Origin: Desulfobacteraceae bacterium 4572_130
GTDB lineage: Bacteria > Desulfobacterota > Desulfobacteria > Desulfobacterales > Desulfobacteraceae
NCBI GenBank assembly: GCA_002084425.1
Contig: NBLN01000005.1
Span: 172,473 to 236,472, forward strand
Direction: 5' to 3'
Length of the DNA stretch: 64,000 nucleotides
Shown: piece after piece, positions 27,219-37,905 of the stretch
Numbering within the stretch: position 1 is the first letter of the stretch
Layout of the letters: every line of letters starts with the position of its first letter
Notes under the pieces: model-generated
The model's input: only the letters and a program-made list of their open reading frames with translations
The model's database searches: none
Told to the model about the DNA's origin: nothing
Program-made: the position numbers and the translations under genes

Positions 27219-30200
27219 ATGAAATTCATAGCTGATCTCCACCTTCATTCCCATTTTTCCATAGCAACTGCAAAAAATCTTGATCTTGAGCATCTTTATA
27301 TGGCTGCCCAATTAAAAGGTGTAACTCTAGTTGGAACAGGAGATTTTACACATCCTGAATGGATAGCTGAACTTGAAAAAAAACTTGAGCCTGCAGAACC
27401 TGGATTATTTAGATTAAAAAAAAATATTGCAGAAAAAATAGATAAAGAAATTCCATTATTATGCAGAAGAAAAGTAAGATTTATTCTTCAATGCGAAATA
27501 AGCAACATTTATAAAAAAAATGATATAGTAAGAAAAAATCATAATCTTATATATTTTCCTGATATTGAGGTTGTAAAAAAATTTAATTCTAAACTTGCTT
27601 TAATTGGAAATATTAAATCAGATGGTCGTCCTATACTAGGGCTTGATGCTGAAAAACTTCTTGAAATCATGCTTGAAACTTGTGAATCTGGATTTTTAAT
27701 TCCAGCTCATATTTGGACACCATGGTTTTCCATGTTTGGTTCTAAATCAGGTTTTGATTCCATAAAAGAATGCTTTGGCTCGCTTTCCCATAATATTTTT
27801 GCTGTAGAAACAGGGCTTTCTTCAGACCCTCCAATGAACTGGAGAGTTAAAGAACTTGATAATATCAGACTTATCTCAAATTCAGATGCCCATTCTCCCA
27901 TGTATCTTGGAAGAAATGCCTCAAAATTTAATACTAATCTTTCCTTTTATGATGTTAGAGACGCTCTTAAAACAGGCGATATAAACAAATATAAGGGTAC
28001 CATTGACATGTATCCTGAAGAAGGAAAATATCATTATGATGGACATAGAAAGTGCAATATATGCTTAAATCCAGCTGAAACTCTGGAAAAACAACTAATC
28101 TGTCCAAAATGCAAAAAACCTTTGACTCTGGGGGTTCTTTATAGAGTTCAACAGCTTGCATCAAGACCTGAAGGATATGTTCCTAAGAACAGGCATGGAT
28201 ATAAAAGCATAGTTCCCCTTACAGATATTCTTTCTGAAATTCTTAAAGTTGGGCCAAAAACAAAAAAAGTAGCAATATATTATAATAAAGCATTGAAAAA
28301 ATTAGGCCCGGAACTTGATATACTTCTTAAAAAAAATACTAGTGAAATAGAAAAAGCAGGTATTCCACTTCTAGCAGAAGCTATATTTAAAATGCATAAA
28401 GGAGAAATTAAGATTTCCCCGGGCTATGATGGAGAGTATGGCAAAGTAAAAATATTTAAGAGCGGGGAAAAAGCAAGACTTAAGGGAGAACAGGAAATGT
28501 TTAATATTCCTTTTAAATTTCCCAAAGAAAAAGAAGAGTTTAAAGGAAAAATAAAGAAAAAAAATTCTAACATTAATAAAAAAAATTCACATATAAAAAA
28601 AGAACTTAAAACAAATAAAAAAACAGCAAATTCTAAAGATAATAATCTACTAACATCTAAAAAAAAAGAAGATATTTTATCAGCTTTAAATTCTGATCAA
28701 AAACAGGCAGTTTTTTCCCAAAACAGACCTATATTAATTAAGGCAGGGCCCGGAACAGGCAAGACTAGAACAATAACTTCCAAAATAGCATATCTTATTG
28801 ATGAAAAAAAAATAAATTCAAATTCTATTCTTGCTCTTACATTTACAAACAAAGCTGCCAGAGAAATGAAACAAAGAATAGAAAATCTATCTTCTAAAAA
28901 TGACAAATCTGTTATTTCTTCCACTTTTCATTCATTTTGCCTTATGGTTTTAAAAGAATATACATCTTTTAAATCAACTATTGTGGATGATATTGCAAAA
29001 AAAGAACTTTTAAAACAAGCTTTAGCCCCAACCTTTTATAAAAAAAACAAAAAAGATTTTTCAATTGAAAAACTTGATCAAATGCTATCCATTGCAAAAC
29101 AGAATTTTCTTAATCCAGATGATAACCTTGATCATATTGCAGGCAAAGGAAAAGGCATAGTATTTTCCAAAATTTGGGTAACATATCAAAAAATTCTTAA
29201 AATTCATAATTTTGTGGACTTTGAAGATCTTATTTATATGGTTTTAAATTTATTTCAATCTAACAAAAAAATACTTTCTAAAATTCAAAATCGCTTTTTA
29301 TATATTTTTGTTGATGAGTATCAGGATATAAACAAGGCACAATATATTTTAACAAAGCTTATTGCAGGAAATGGAAAAACTCTATGCGTTATAGGAGATC
29401 CTGATCAGTCAATCTATGGATTCAGAGGATCTGATAACAAATATTTTAAAACCTTTATTACAGATTATAAAAATGTTGAAAAAATAATTCTTAACAAAAA
29501 TTATAGATCCACTAAAACAATTCTTAAAGCATGTTTTCAATTAATAAGCAAAGCTCAAAACAACAGTAAAACAAAAGAAAAAATCTTTTCTGATATTACA
29601 GGCATGGAAAGGCTTTTAATATTGGAGACTTTATCAGAAAAAGCAGAAGCTGTTAAAGTGGGAAAAACTATTGAAAAACTGCTGGGAGGAATGTCTTTTT
29701 TTTCTATGGATACAGAAAAAGTTCATTCATATAACAATAAAGAGTTTTCATTTAATGATTTTGCAGTTTTATATCGGACAAAGAAACAGGGAATGATCTT
29801 TGCTGAAATATTTGAAAAAGCTGGAATACCTTTTCAAATAGCTGATAAGGAAAATATGATAATTAGATCTGGAATAAAAGAGCTTATTTCCTTAATTAGA
29901 TTAACTCAAGGCACAGGAACAATTTTTGATGTTGAAGTTATTTTTGATTATATGAAAATTGGTATTGGTAAAAATACAAAAAAGAAATTAAGGCATTGGT
30001 TCTACAGTCTTGATATTTCCCTTAACGATGCTCTAACTGATTTGTCAGAAGAACACTTATCTAATTTTAGAAAAGATATTCAAAAAAAAATATTATCTGT
30101 AAATGCAAAACTTATAAAATCTCGTGAAAAAATAATAAAAGCTGACACCAGAAAATCCATTGAAATTCTAGCTGGAGAATATAACCTGGAAGATGCTATT

Positions 30201-30674
30201 AATAGGGAAGAAAAAACTAAGAAAATATTTCAAAAATTTCTTTGTGATTCTGAAAAATGTTCTAACCTTTCTGAATTTCTTACAACAATTACCATGAAAA
30301 AAGATATAGACAACCTGGTGTCCCATGGTGAAAAAGTATCTCTTATGACAATGCATGCAGCCAAGGGCTTGGAATTTCCAGTTATTTTTATAACAGGATG
30401 TGAACAAGGTTTAATTCCATTTTCATACCCCGGCAAAATACAAGATAATCTGGAAGAGGAAAGACGGCTTTTTTATGTTGCAATGACAAGGGCAAAGGAA
30501 ATTTTGTATTTAACATATGCAGCAAAAAGAAAAATATACAGCACTGGGCAAAACACGAAAAAATCTCCTTTTTTATATGATATTGAGGAAACATTAAAAC
30601 AATACAGCAAAAATAAATATAAAAAAAACAAGATTATAAAAAATATAGATAAACAAATGGAACTTTTTAATTAG
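27219..30674 (+). CDS. Fusion: endonuclease-Q-like PHP nuclease + UvrD/PcrA-type helicase
   Basis: 1151 residues. Residues 1-~430 resemble endonuclease Q (TIGR00375): PHP motif DLHLHSHFS (6-14), GTGDFTHPEW, SNSDAHSP, and a four-cysteine zinc finger (C279, C282, C295, C298). Endonuclease Q cuts 5' to deaminated bases or AP sites in archaea and some bacteria. A Lys/Asn-rich linker (about 435-485) leads to a superfamily 1 helicase: Walker A AGPGTGKT (509-516), TFHSFC, VDEYQD (698-703), GDPDQSIYGFRGSD, and TRAKEILYLTYA at the end. The fusion suggests coupled lesion incision and unwinding. It is convergent with hutH. Confidence 0.88.
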   Translation: MKFIADLHLHSHFSIATAKNLDLEHLYMAAQLKGVTLVGTGDFTHPEWIAELEKKLEPAEPGLFRLKKNIAEKIDKEIPLLCRRKVRFILQCEISNIYKKNDIVRKNHNLIYFPDIEVVKKFNSKLALIGNIKSDGRPILGLDAEKLLEIMLETCESGFLIPAHIWTPWFSMFGSKSGFDSIKECFGSLSHNIFAVETGLSSDPPMNWRVKELDNIRLISNSDAHSPMYLGRNASKFNTNLSFYDVRDALKTGDINKYKGTIDMYPEEGKYHYDGHRKCNICLNPAETLEKQLICPKCKKPLTLGVLYRVQQLASRPEGYVPKNRHGYKSIVPLTDILSEILKVGPKTKKVAIYYNKALKKLGPELDILLKKNTSEIEKAGIPLLAEAIFKMHKGEIKISPGYDGEYGKVKIFKSGEKARLKGEQEMFNIPFKFPKEKEEFKGKIKKKNSNINKKNSHIKKELKTNKKTANSKDNNLLTSKKKEDILSALNSDQKQAVFSQNRPILIKAGPGTGKTRTITSKIAYLIDEKKINSNSILALTFTNKAAREMKQRIENLSSKNDKSVISSTFHSFCLMVLKEYTSFKSTIVDDIAKKELLKQALAPTFYKKNKKDFSIEKLDQMLSIAKQNFLNPDDNLDHIAGKGKGIVFSKIWVTYQKILKIHNFVDFEDLIYMVLNLFQSNKKILSKIQNRFLYIFVDEYQDINKAQYILTKLIAGNGKTLCVIGDPDQSIYGFRGSDNKYFKTFITDYKNVEKIILNKNYRSTKTILKACFQLISKAQNNSKTKEKIFSDITGMERLLILETLSEKAEAVKVGKTIEKLLGGMSFFSMDTEKVHSYNNKEFSFNDFAVLYRTKKQGMIFAEIFEKAGIPFQIADKENMIIRSGIKELISLIRLTQGTGTIFDVEVIFDYMKIGIGKNTKKKLRHWFYSLDISLNDALTDLSEEHLSNFRKDIQKKILSVNAKLIKSREKIIKADTRKSIEILAGEYNLEDAINREEKTKKIFQKFLCDSEKCSNLSEFLTTITMKKDIDNLVSHGEKVSLMTMHAAKGLEFPVIFITGCEQGLIPFSYPGKIQDNLEEERRLFYVAMTRAKEILYLTYAAKRKIYSTGQNTKKSPFLYDIEETLKQYSKNKYKKNKIIKNIDKQMELFN

Positions 30675-30697
30675 ACATTATCATGATTGTATTATAA

Positions 30698-32057
30698 TTA
30701 ATTCAACTCTATTCCTGCCTGTTTAACTGCCTTAACAATACTCCCATTTTGTATTAATTGTTTTATCTTGGAAATATCGCCTGACATAATACGATCTTTT
30801 TCAAGATATTTAACATGCTCCCTAATAAATCTATATGCAGCACTAGTTCCTTTGCCAGATTTAAGATTGGTAAGAAGGTCAAGACCCTGTGCTGCTGCAA
30901 GCATTTCAATAGCAATAACGGTTTCAACATTTTCTATAATTTCTCTACATTTTCTTGCAGAAATAGTTCCCATAGATACATGGTCTTCCTTGTTTGCAGA
31001 TGTTGGAATTGAATCAACTGAAGCAGGATGCGCAAGCACCTATTGGCTCTCCATGAAAATTTCCACCTAGAAGAAACTCATTTGTATCTGCAAATATTAA
31101 AGGATTTCCAGTTGCAGAATTAATTTCAATGTTAATTGTTTTCTCAGCATATTTAAGCGTGTCCCTTACTGCTCCATGAACTTGGGGTGAACATCTTAAA
31201 GAATATGCATCTTGAACTCTTGAGCAATCCTTATGTGATGATATTATTTCACTTTGTTCAGTTATCTTCAGCATATTTTCAGCAGCTTTAATTTGCCCTT
31301 TATGTGGTCTTATCTGGTGAATTCTTGGATCAAATTCTGTTTTGCTTCCCTTTAAAACCTCAAGACTCATACAAGCTGCAATATCAGCATTTTTGCAAAG
31401 ATTTAAAGCATCAATTAAAGCAAGAGACCCAACAGCAGTCATTGCCTGAGTACCATTTATTAGCGCAAGCCCTTCAGCAGATTTTAAATTTAAGGGTTCA
31501 ATGGAACAATATTTTAAAGCATCCATTCCTGAAACTTTTTTTTCTTTAATAAAAGCCTGACCCATTCCTATTAAAACAAGAGCCATGTGAGCCATTGGCA
31601 CAAGATCACCACTTGCACCAACAGAACCTTTTTCAGGTACAACAGGAATAACTCCATGATTTAATAACTTAGCAAGATTTTTTGCAGTTTTAAGTCTAAT
31701 ACCTGAATAGCCCTGACAAAAATCATTAAGTCGTAGAGCCATGATTATTCGTACAACTTCTTGAGCAAAAAATTTGCCAGTTCCTGCAGAATGGCTCATA
31801 AGAATATTTTTCTGTAGTTTTGCAGTATCTTGTTTTGAAATAGCAATATTACTTAAGGCTCCAAAACCAGTTGTAATACCATAGATTTTCTTTTCTTGTT
31901 TTACCATTTTATCAACAAGATTTCTGGATTTTTCAATTCTTTGCTCTGCTTTGGTATCAAGCTTTATACCAGCATTATCACGGGCAATTGCTTTAAGATC
32001 ATTTAAAGTTAGAGAACTTTTCCCAAGTATTATATATTTTTTCACTCTTATCTCCAT
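30698..32057 (-). pseudogene. hutH: Histidine ammonia-lyase, disrupted by deletion and frameshift
   Basis: Two pieces in different frames. The first (32057-31014) starts at the N-terminus, includes the cofactor-forming A148-S149-G150 in KGSVGASGDLVPM, and reads to GGNFHGEPIG before going out of frame. The second resumes at LAHPASVDSIPTSANKEDHVSM (about 31035) and continues to the normal C-terminus at 30698. In the intact family about 55-60 codons lie between these motifs; here they are absent. So the gene has lost a block and its frame, and cannot make a working enzyme. A GTG at 32045 with GGAG upstream may be the true start. Confidence 0.85.
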
Positions 32058-32069
32058 GGTTTTAAATTA

Positions 32070-32115
32070 ATGGCATTGTAAAAAATCTCCAGCAACCAGC
32101 CATAAATCAGAACTA
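32070..32115. repeat. Short R1-like fragment (copy I)
   Basis: Reads AATGGCATTGTAAAAAATCT then CCAGCCATAAATC, i.e. one R1 terminus (compare AATGGCATTGTAAAAATTCT at 55821) without the hairpin. It lies just upstream of hutH. Confidence 0.4.
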
Positions 32116-32264
32116 ATTTTAGCTATTTAACTTTTTTTTCTGCTGTTGTTTTAACTTAATACTTTGCTATTTATTGTTTTTAGCAAAAATTGTCAAATTC
32201 CAATATCCTTTATTCATCATGTTTGTTATTTACTAAATTAGTATTTGTTGATATTAAAAATTTT

Positions 32265-34244
32265 ATGAATTCAGGAATTATTGTAGAGTATATAGATAAG
32301 CAAAAAATTATATGCGCTGTTGTGCTTATGATAAAAAAACAGCGTTTAAAGCTACTTACTGAAAATAATCGAGAGATTAATCTTTCATCTTCTAGATTAT
32401 TACATATCTCCAAAGAAAGCCTTGATATATCCGCAACAAGAGACAGCCTAGTAAAAGCACTTAAAAAAAAATCAAAAATAAGAAATGAACTTTTACTTAA
32501 AATAAATATTAAAGAACTTTGGGAACTACTTTATGAAGAACAAGAAGAGATAGATCTTTCCTCCATGACTCTTTTTTGTTTTGATCCTCCTTTAACCTGC
32601 AATTATGAATCTGCTGTTCTCAGGGCATTTTTTAAGGACAAATTATATTTTAAATTTAATAAAGATAAGTTTATTCCATATAGTAAAAAACAATTTGAAA
32701 ATAGACTTCAACAAAAAAGAAAAGCTCAAGAAGATGAAAATTTGATAAACAAGGCAATGATTTGGCTTAAAAATGTAATGGATAAAAAAATTAACTTAAA
32801 GGAAAAGCCTGATTCTAAAATTGTTAATATTTTAAAAAATTATTATTTATTTGAAAACGAAAGTACAACAGCGTCAATTGCAAAAAAAATTCTTTCAAAG
32901 GCTGGAATAAACTCTCTAAATCAAATTTTTAAAATCTTTGTAAATTTAGGAATATGGGATAAAGATGAAAATATTGATCTTATTAAATTTGATATTCCTA
33001 TAAATTTTTCTAGTAAAGTACTTAAAAAAGCAGATGAAACCATTTCTTGTTGTGATGATTTTATGAATGATCCAAAGAGAATAGATTTAACACATCTTGA
33101 TTTAATCACAATTGATAGCAGCTCAACCATGGATTATGATGATGCAATAAGTCTTGAAAAAAATGAACATGGTTATACCATTGGTATTCATATTATTGAT
33201 GTTGCATGTTTTGTTAAAGACAATGATATTATAGACAGGGAAGCAAAAATGCGAGGCAGTTCTATTTATATGCCGGATGATAAAATATCCATGCTTCCCT
33301 TAAAACTTTCTGAAAATTTTTGTAGCCTTATAAAGGGAGAAATTCGTCCTGGAATTAGTACTATTGTTAAATTAAATCATTTTTTTGAAATTATTGATTA
33401 TAAAGTTATGACAAGCATTATAAAAGTTAATCAACAGATTACCTATAAAGAAGCTAATATGCTTAATGGAAAAGATGATTTAATACCCACTTTTTATAAA
33501 GTAGCTGTGGGTCTTAGGGAAAAGCGTCTTGAATCTGGAGCAATTCATATTACACTTCCGGAAATCACCGTTTGGCTTGAAGAAAACAAAAAAATAAGAA
33601 TTTTTAAAACAAATATTGAAAATCCTTCAAGGATTATTGTTTCAGAAATGATGATTCTAGCAAATTTTTTAATGGCTCAATTTATTGCAAACCATAATGT
33701 TCCTGCCATGTTTAGAACGCAATCAAGTCCTAAACTCAAATTTTTTAATGGAATAGAGCCTTCGTTATTATTAAATTGGATGCAGCGAAGACAGCTTTCT
33801 CGTATGGTTGTTGATCCTGAACCTAGCAAACATGCAGGGCTTGGGCTGGAAGTATATTTAACAGCTACTTCACCCATTAGAAGGTATTATGATCTTGTAA
33901 GTCAACGCCAGATTCGAAGTATTCTGGGATATGAACAAGGTTATTTAATAAAAGATATTGAGATGATGATACAACTACTTAATATCACTATTAAAAATAT
34001 AAATATAACTCAGTTCCAAAGACGAAGATACTGGATTTTTAAATATCTTGAAACAATTAGAGGTACAAAATTGCAGGCAGTTGTTCTTGATTCATTTAAA
34101 GAATTTTATATTATTATGATTGAAGAATATATGGTTGAATGTAAAATGCCCTCAACAGGTCTTTCTTTAAAACCAGGAGACCATATTGAAGTTACGCTTC
34201 AACATATAGATGCCAGACGAGACCAATTATCTGTTTTTGCCTGA
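32265..34244 (+). CDS. RNase II/RNB-family 3'-5' exoribonuclease
   Basis: 659 residues from the ATG at 32265, chosen because NSGIIVEYIDKQKIICAVV is the usual N-terminus in related bacteria; no ribosome site is seen. The RNB active site is IDSSSTMDYDDAIS, with the four Asp at D284, D290, D292 and D293, spaced as in E. coli RNase II. A late TATSPIRRYYDLVSQRQIRS motif is also diagnostic. The C-terminal ~80 residues form an S1-like end. It degrades RNA processively. The stop codon shares two bases with the adjoining R1 element. Confidence 0.88.
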   Translation: MNSGIIVEYIDKQKIICAVVLMIKKQRLKLLTENNREINLSSSRLLHISKESLDISATRDSLVKALKKKSKIRNELLLKINIKELWELLYEEQEEIDLSSMTLFCFDPPLTCNYESAVLRAFFKDKLYFKFNKDKFIPYSKKQFENRLQQKRKAQEDENLINKAMIWLKNVMDKKINLKEKPDSKIVNILKNYYLFENESTTASIAKKILSKAGINSLNQIFKIFVNLGIWDKDENIDLIKFDIPINFSSKVLKKADETISCCDDFMNDPKRIDLTHLDLITIDSSSTMDYDDAISLEKNEHGYTIGIHIIDVACFVKDNDIIDREAKMRGSSIYMPDDKISMLPLKLSENFCSLIKGEIRPGISTIVKLNHFFEIIDYKVMTSIIKVNQQITYKEANMLNGKDDLIPTFYKVAVGLREKRLESGAIHITLPEITVWLEENKKIRIFKTNIENPSRIIVSEMMILANFLMAQFIANHNVPAMFRTQSSPKLKFFNGIEPSLLLNWMQRRQLSRMVVDPEPSKHAGLGLEVYLTATSPIRRYYDLVSQRQIRSILGYEQGYLIKDIEMMIQLLNITIKNINITQFQRRRYWIFKYLETIRGTKLQAVVLDSFKEFYIIMIEEYMVECKMPSTGLSLKPGDHIEVTLQHIDARRDQLSVFA

Positions 34245-34367
34245 TGGCGTTATAAAAATTCTTGATATACTTTGTTGTAATATTTTCTCAAGACTTTATA
34301 CTACTTGTATGTTTTCATCCTTGAGAAAATATTACGCCTTGTATATCAAACTTTTTACTTAGCCATC
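34243..34367. repeat. R1 palindromic element, copy A (full length, 125 bp)
   Basis: Terminal GATGGC (34243-34248) / GCCATC (34362-34367); then TAAAAA/TTTTTA, GATATAC/GTATATC, and 15-bp perfect inner arms TAATATTTTCTCAAG (34278-34292) / CTTGAGAAAATATTA (34320-34334). The arms are separated by unpaired interior loops. The first two bases complete the TGA stop of the RNase gene. It sits between the RNase gene and kdnA. Confidence 0.9.
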
Positions 34368-34401
34368 TATATAATTTAAAAAAAAACTTAAGGAAAATTA
34401 A

Positions 34402-36665
<2,264 letters not shown>

Positions 36666-36724
36666 TCACTTTGTAAAAATTTTTTATCTTTTTTGTTATT
36701 TATCTTTTTTCAAATTTTCATTTT

Positions 36725-36808
36725 CAAACCAAATTTTTCTCATTTCCATGCTCAAACCAAATTTTTCTCATTTCCATGCTCCAGCCAAGTTTTTCTCATT
36801 TCCATGCT
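36725..36808 (+). repeat. Three tandem 28-bp units containing half of the REP palindrome
   Basis: Units begin at 36725, 36753 and 36781. The first two are CAAACCAAATTTTTCTCATT plus TCCATGCT; the third varies (CCAGCCAAG start). Each ends in the left half of the REP element, and the array runs directly into a full REP palindrome. Confidence 0.85.
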
Positions 36809-36822
36809 CCAGCGTGGAAATG
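36797..36822. repeat. REP palindrome (CATTTCCATGCT/AGCGTGGAAATG)
   Basis: 26 nt with near-perfect arms CATTTCCATGCT and AGCGTGGAAATG. The same unit recurs at 36998-37023 and, in the opposite orientation, four times near 45.5-45.9 kb. Confidence 0.85.
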
Positions 36823-36896
36823 TATAACCAGACCCTCAAGCGTCAAATTTTACTATTAGCAGTTAGCTATTATTTAGAATAACAAGGAAAAGTACA

Positions 36897-36990
36897 AAAC
36901 CAAACTTTTACGCAAACATATTCTTTATAAAAATACTTTCAAAAACATAAAATCTCTTTTTTTAATGCTTATAAATAGGACTTGTTCTCA
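36897..36990 (+). repeat. R2 intergenic repeat, copy 2
   Basis: GCAAACATATTCTTTATAAA, AAATACTTTC, then AATGCTTATAAATAGGACTT and GTTCTCA, matching R2 copy 1 at 23686. Confidence 0.7.
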
Positions 36991-36997
36991 TTTTTCT

Positions 36998-37045
36998 CAT
37001 TTCCATGCTCCAGCGTGGAAATGTATGAATAGACGCTCCAGCGTC
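36998..37045. repeat. REP palindrome plus short GACGCTCCAGCGTC palindrome
   Basis: REP at 36998-37023, then a second small perfect palindrome GACGCTCCAGCGTC at 37032-37045. At 36834-36846 a diverged version (GACCCTCAAGCGTC) follows the other REP copy, so the two motifs travel together. Confidence 0.8.
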
Positions 37046-37086
37046 AAATCTTCAAACACAAACAAATTTAAAAAAAATAAAATATT

Positions 37087-37818
37087 ATGAGTATAGCTAT
37101 TATTCCATCAAGATATGGATCAACAAGATTTAAAGGAAAACCTCTAGCACTTGTAGCAGGAAAACCAATGATTCAAAGAGTTTATGAACAAGCAAGCAAG
37201 GCTTTAAACATTGAAAAAGTAATTGTTGCAACAGATGATAAACGCATAATAAATGCAGTTAAAAATTTTGGGGGCAATGCTTTAATGACTTCCCCAAATT
37301 TAAGATCAGGCACAGACAGAGTTGCTGAAACTGCAAATATTCTTAATCTTAAAAAAAATGACATTATTGTAAATATTCAGGGAGATCAGCCTTTTTTTAA
37401 TCCTTTATGCCTTGATGAACTTGTTTCACCTTTTAAAAAGACACTGCCTAATCTTGTAATGTCAACTCTTGCCTTTAAAATTAAAGACAAAAGAGAAATA
37501 ACAGATCCTAAAGATGTAAAAGTTGTTTTTGATAAAAATCAATTTGCTTTATATTTTTCAAGAGCACAAATACCTTATCCAAGGGACAAACAAACTAAAA
37601 CAGAATATTATAAACACCTTGGTTTTTATGCGTATAAAAAAAGCTTTCTTGATAAAATTGCAGATTTTTCTGAAACAACATTGGAAGACATAGAAAAGCT
37701 TGAACAACTAAGAGTTCTTGAACATGGGTATAAAATAAAAGTTGTATTAACAAAACATGACTCTCCTGAAGTTGATATTCCAGAAGATATTGAGCGCATT
37801 GAAAAAATGTTTGAATAA
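37087..37818 (+). CDS. kdsB: CMP-Kdo (or CMP-8-amino-Kdo) synthetase KdsB
   Basis: 243 residues. Motifs IPSRYGSTRFKGKPLA (CTP binding), RSGTDRVAE, VNIQGDQPFF and the C-terminal DSPEVDIPEDIERIEK are typical. It activates Kdo with CTP for transfer to lipid A. Given kdnA-kdnB upstream, the substrate may be 8-amino-Kdo, as with the Shewanella enzyme. The 421-nt repeat block separates it from kdnB. Confidence 0.92.
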   Translation: MSIAIIPSRYGSTRFKGKPLALVAGKPMIQRVYEQASKALNIEKVIVATDDKRIINAVKNFGGNALMTSPNLRSGTDRVAETANILNLKKNDIIVNIQGDQPFFNPLCLDELVSPFKKTLPNLVMSTLAFKIKDKREITDPKDVKVVFDKNQFALYFSRAQIPYPRDKQTKTEYYKHLGFYAYKKSFLDKIADFSETTLEDIEKLEQLRVLEHGYKIKVVLTKHDSPEVDIPEDIERIEKMFE

Positions 37819-37840
37819 TTAAAAGGCATATTAAAAATAG

Positions 37841-37876
37841 AACCACGAAAATCACGAAAAACCACGAAAAAAAATA
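37841..37876 (+). repeat. CACGAAA-type repeat before the SIR2 gene
   Basis: Three tandem near-copies of ACCACGAAAA / ATCACGAAAA. A reverse-complement-like TTTTTTTGTGGTTTTTATGG lies at 39851-39870 after the gene, and a shorter CACTAAAAAACACGAAAAAAC is at 57217-57237. Confidence 0.5.
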
Positions 37877-37905
37877 CATAGCAAAACAAAAAACAGATAA
37901 ATATT

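Larger units (their letters stand above)
36666..37086. other. Repeat-filled intergenic region between kdnB and kdsB
   Basis: 421 nt. It holds three 28-bp tandem units (36725-36808), two CATTTCCATGCT-type REP palindromes (36797-36822 and 36998-37023), a short GACGCTCCAGCGTC palindrome (37032-37045) and R2 copy 2 (36897-36990). kdsB has no clear ribosome site at its start. No ORF is supported. Confidence 0.75.

Noticed and set aside
30698..32057. Programmed frameshift in hutH
   Set aside because: A slip alone cannot explain the ~55-60 missing codons between the two conserved parts.
36725..37045. REP units as a CRISPR array
   Set aside because: Units are palindromic REP halves with no spacers of even length, no leader, and no cas genes in the window.
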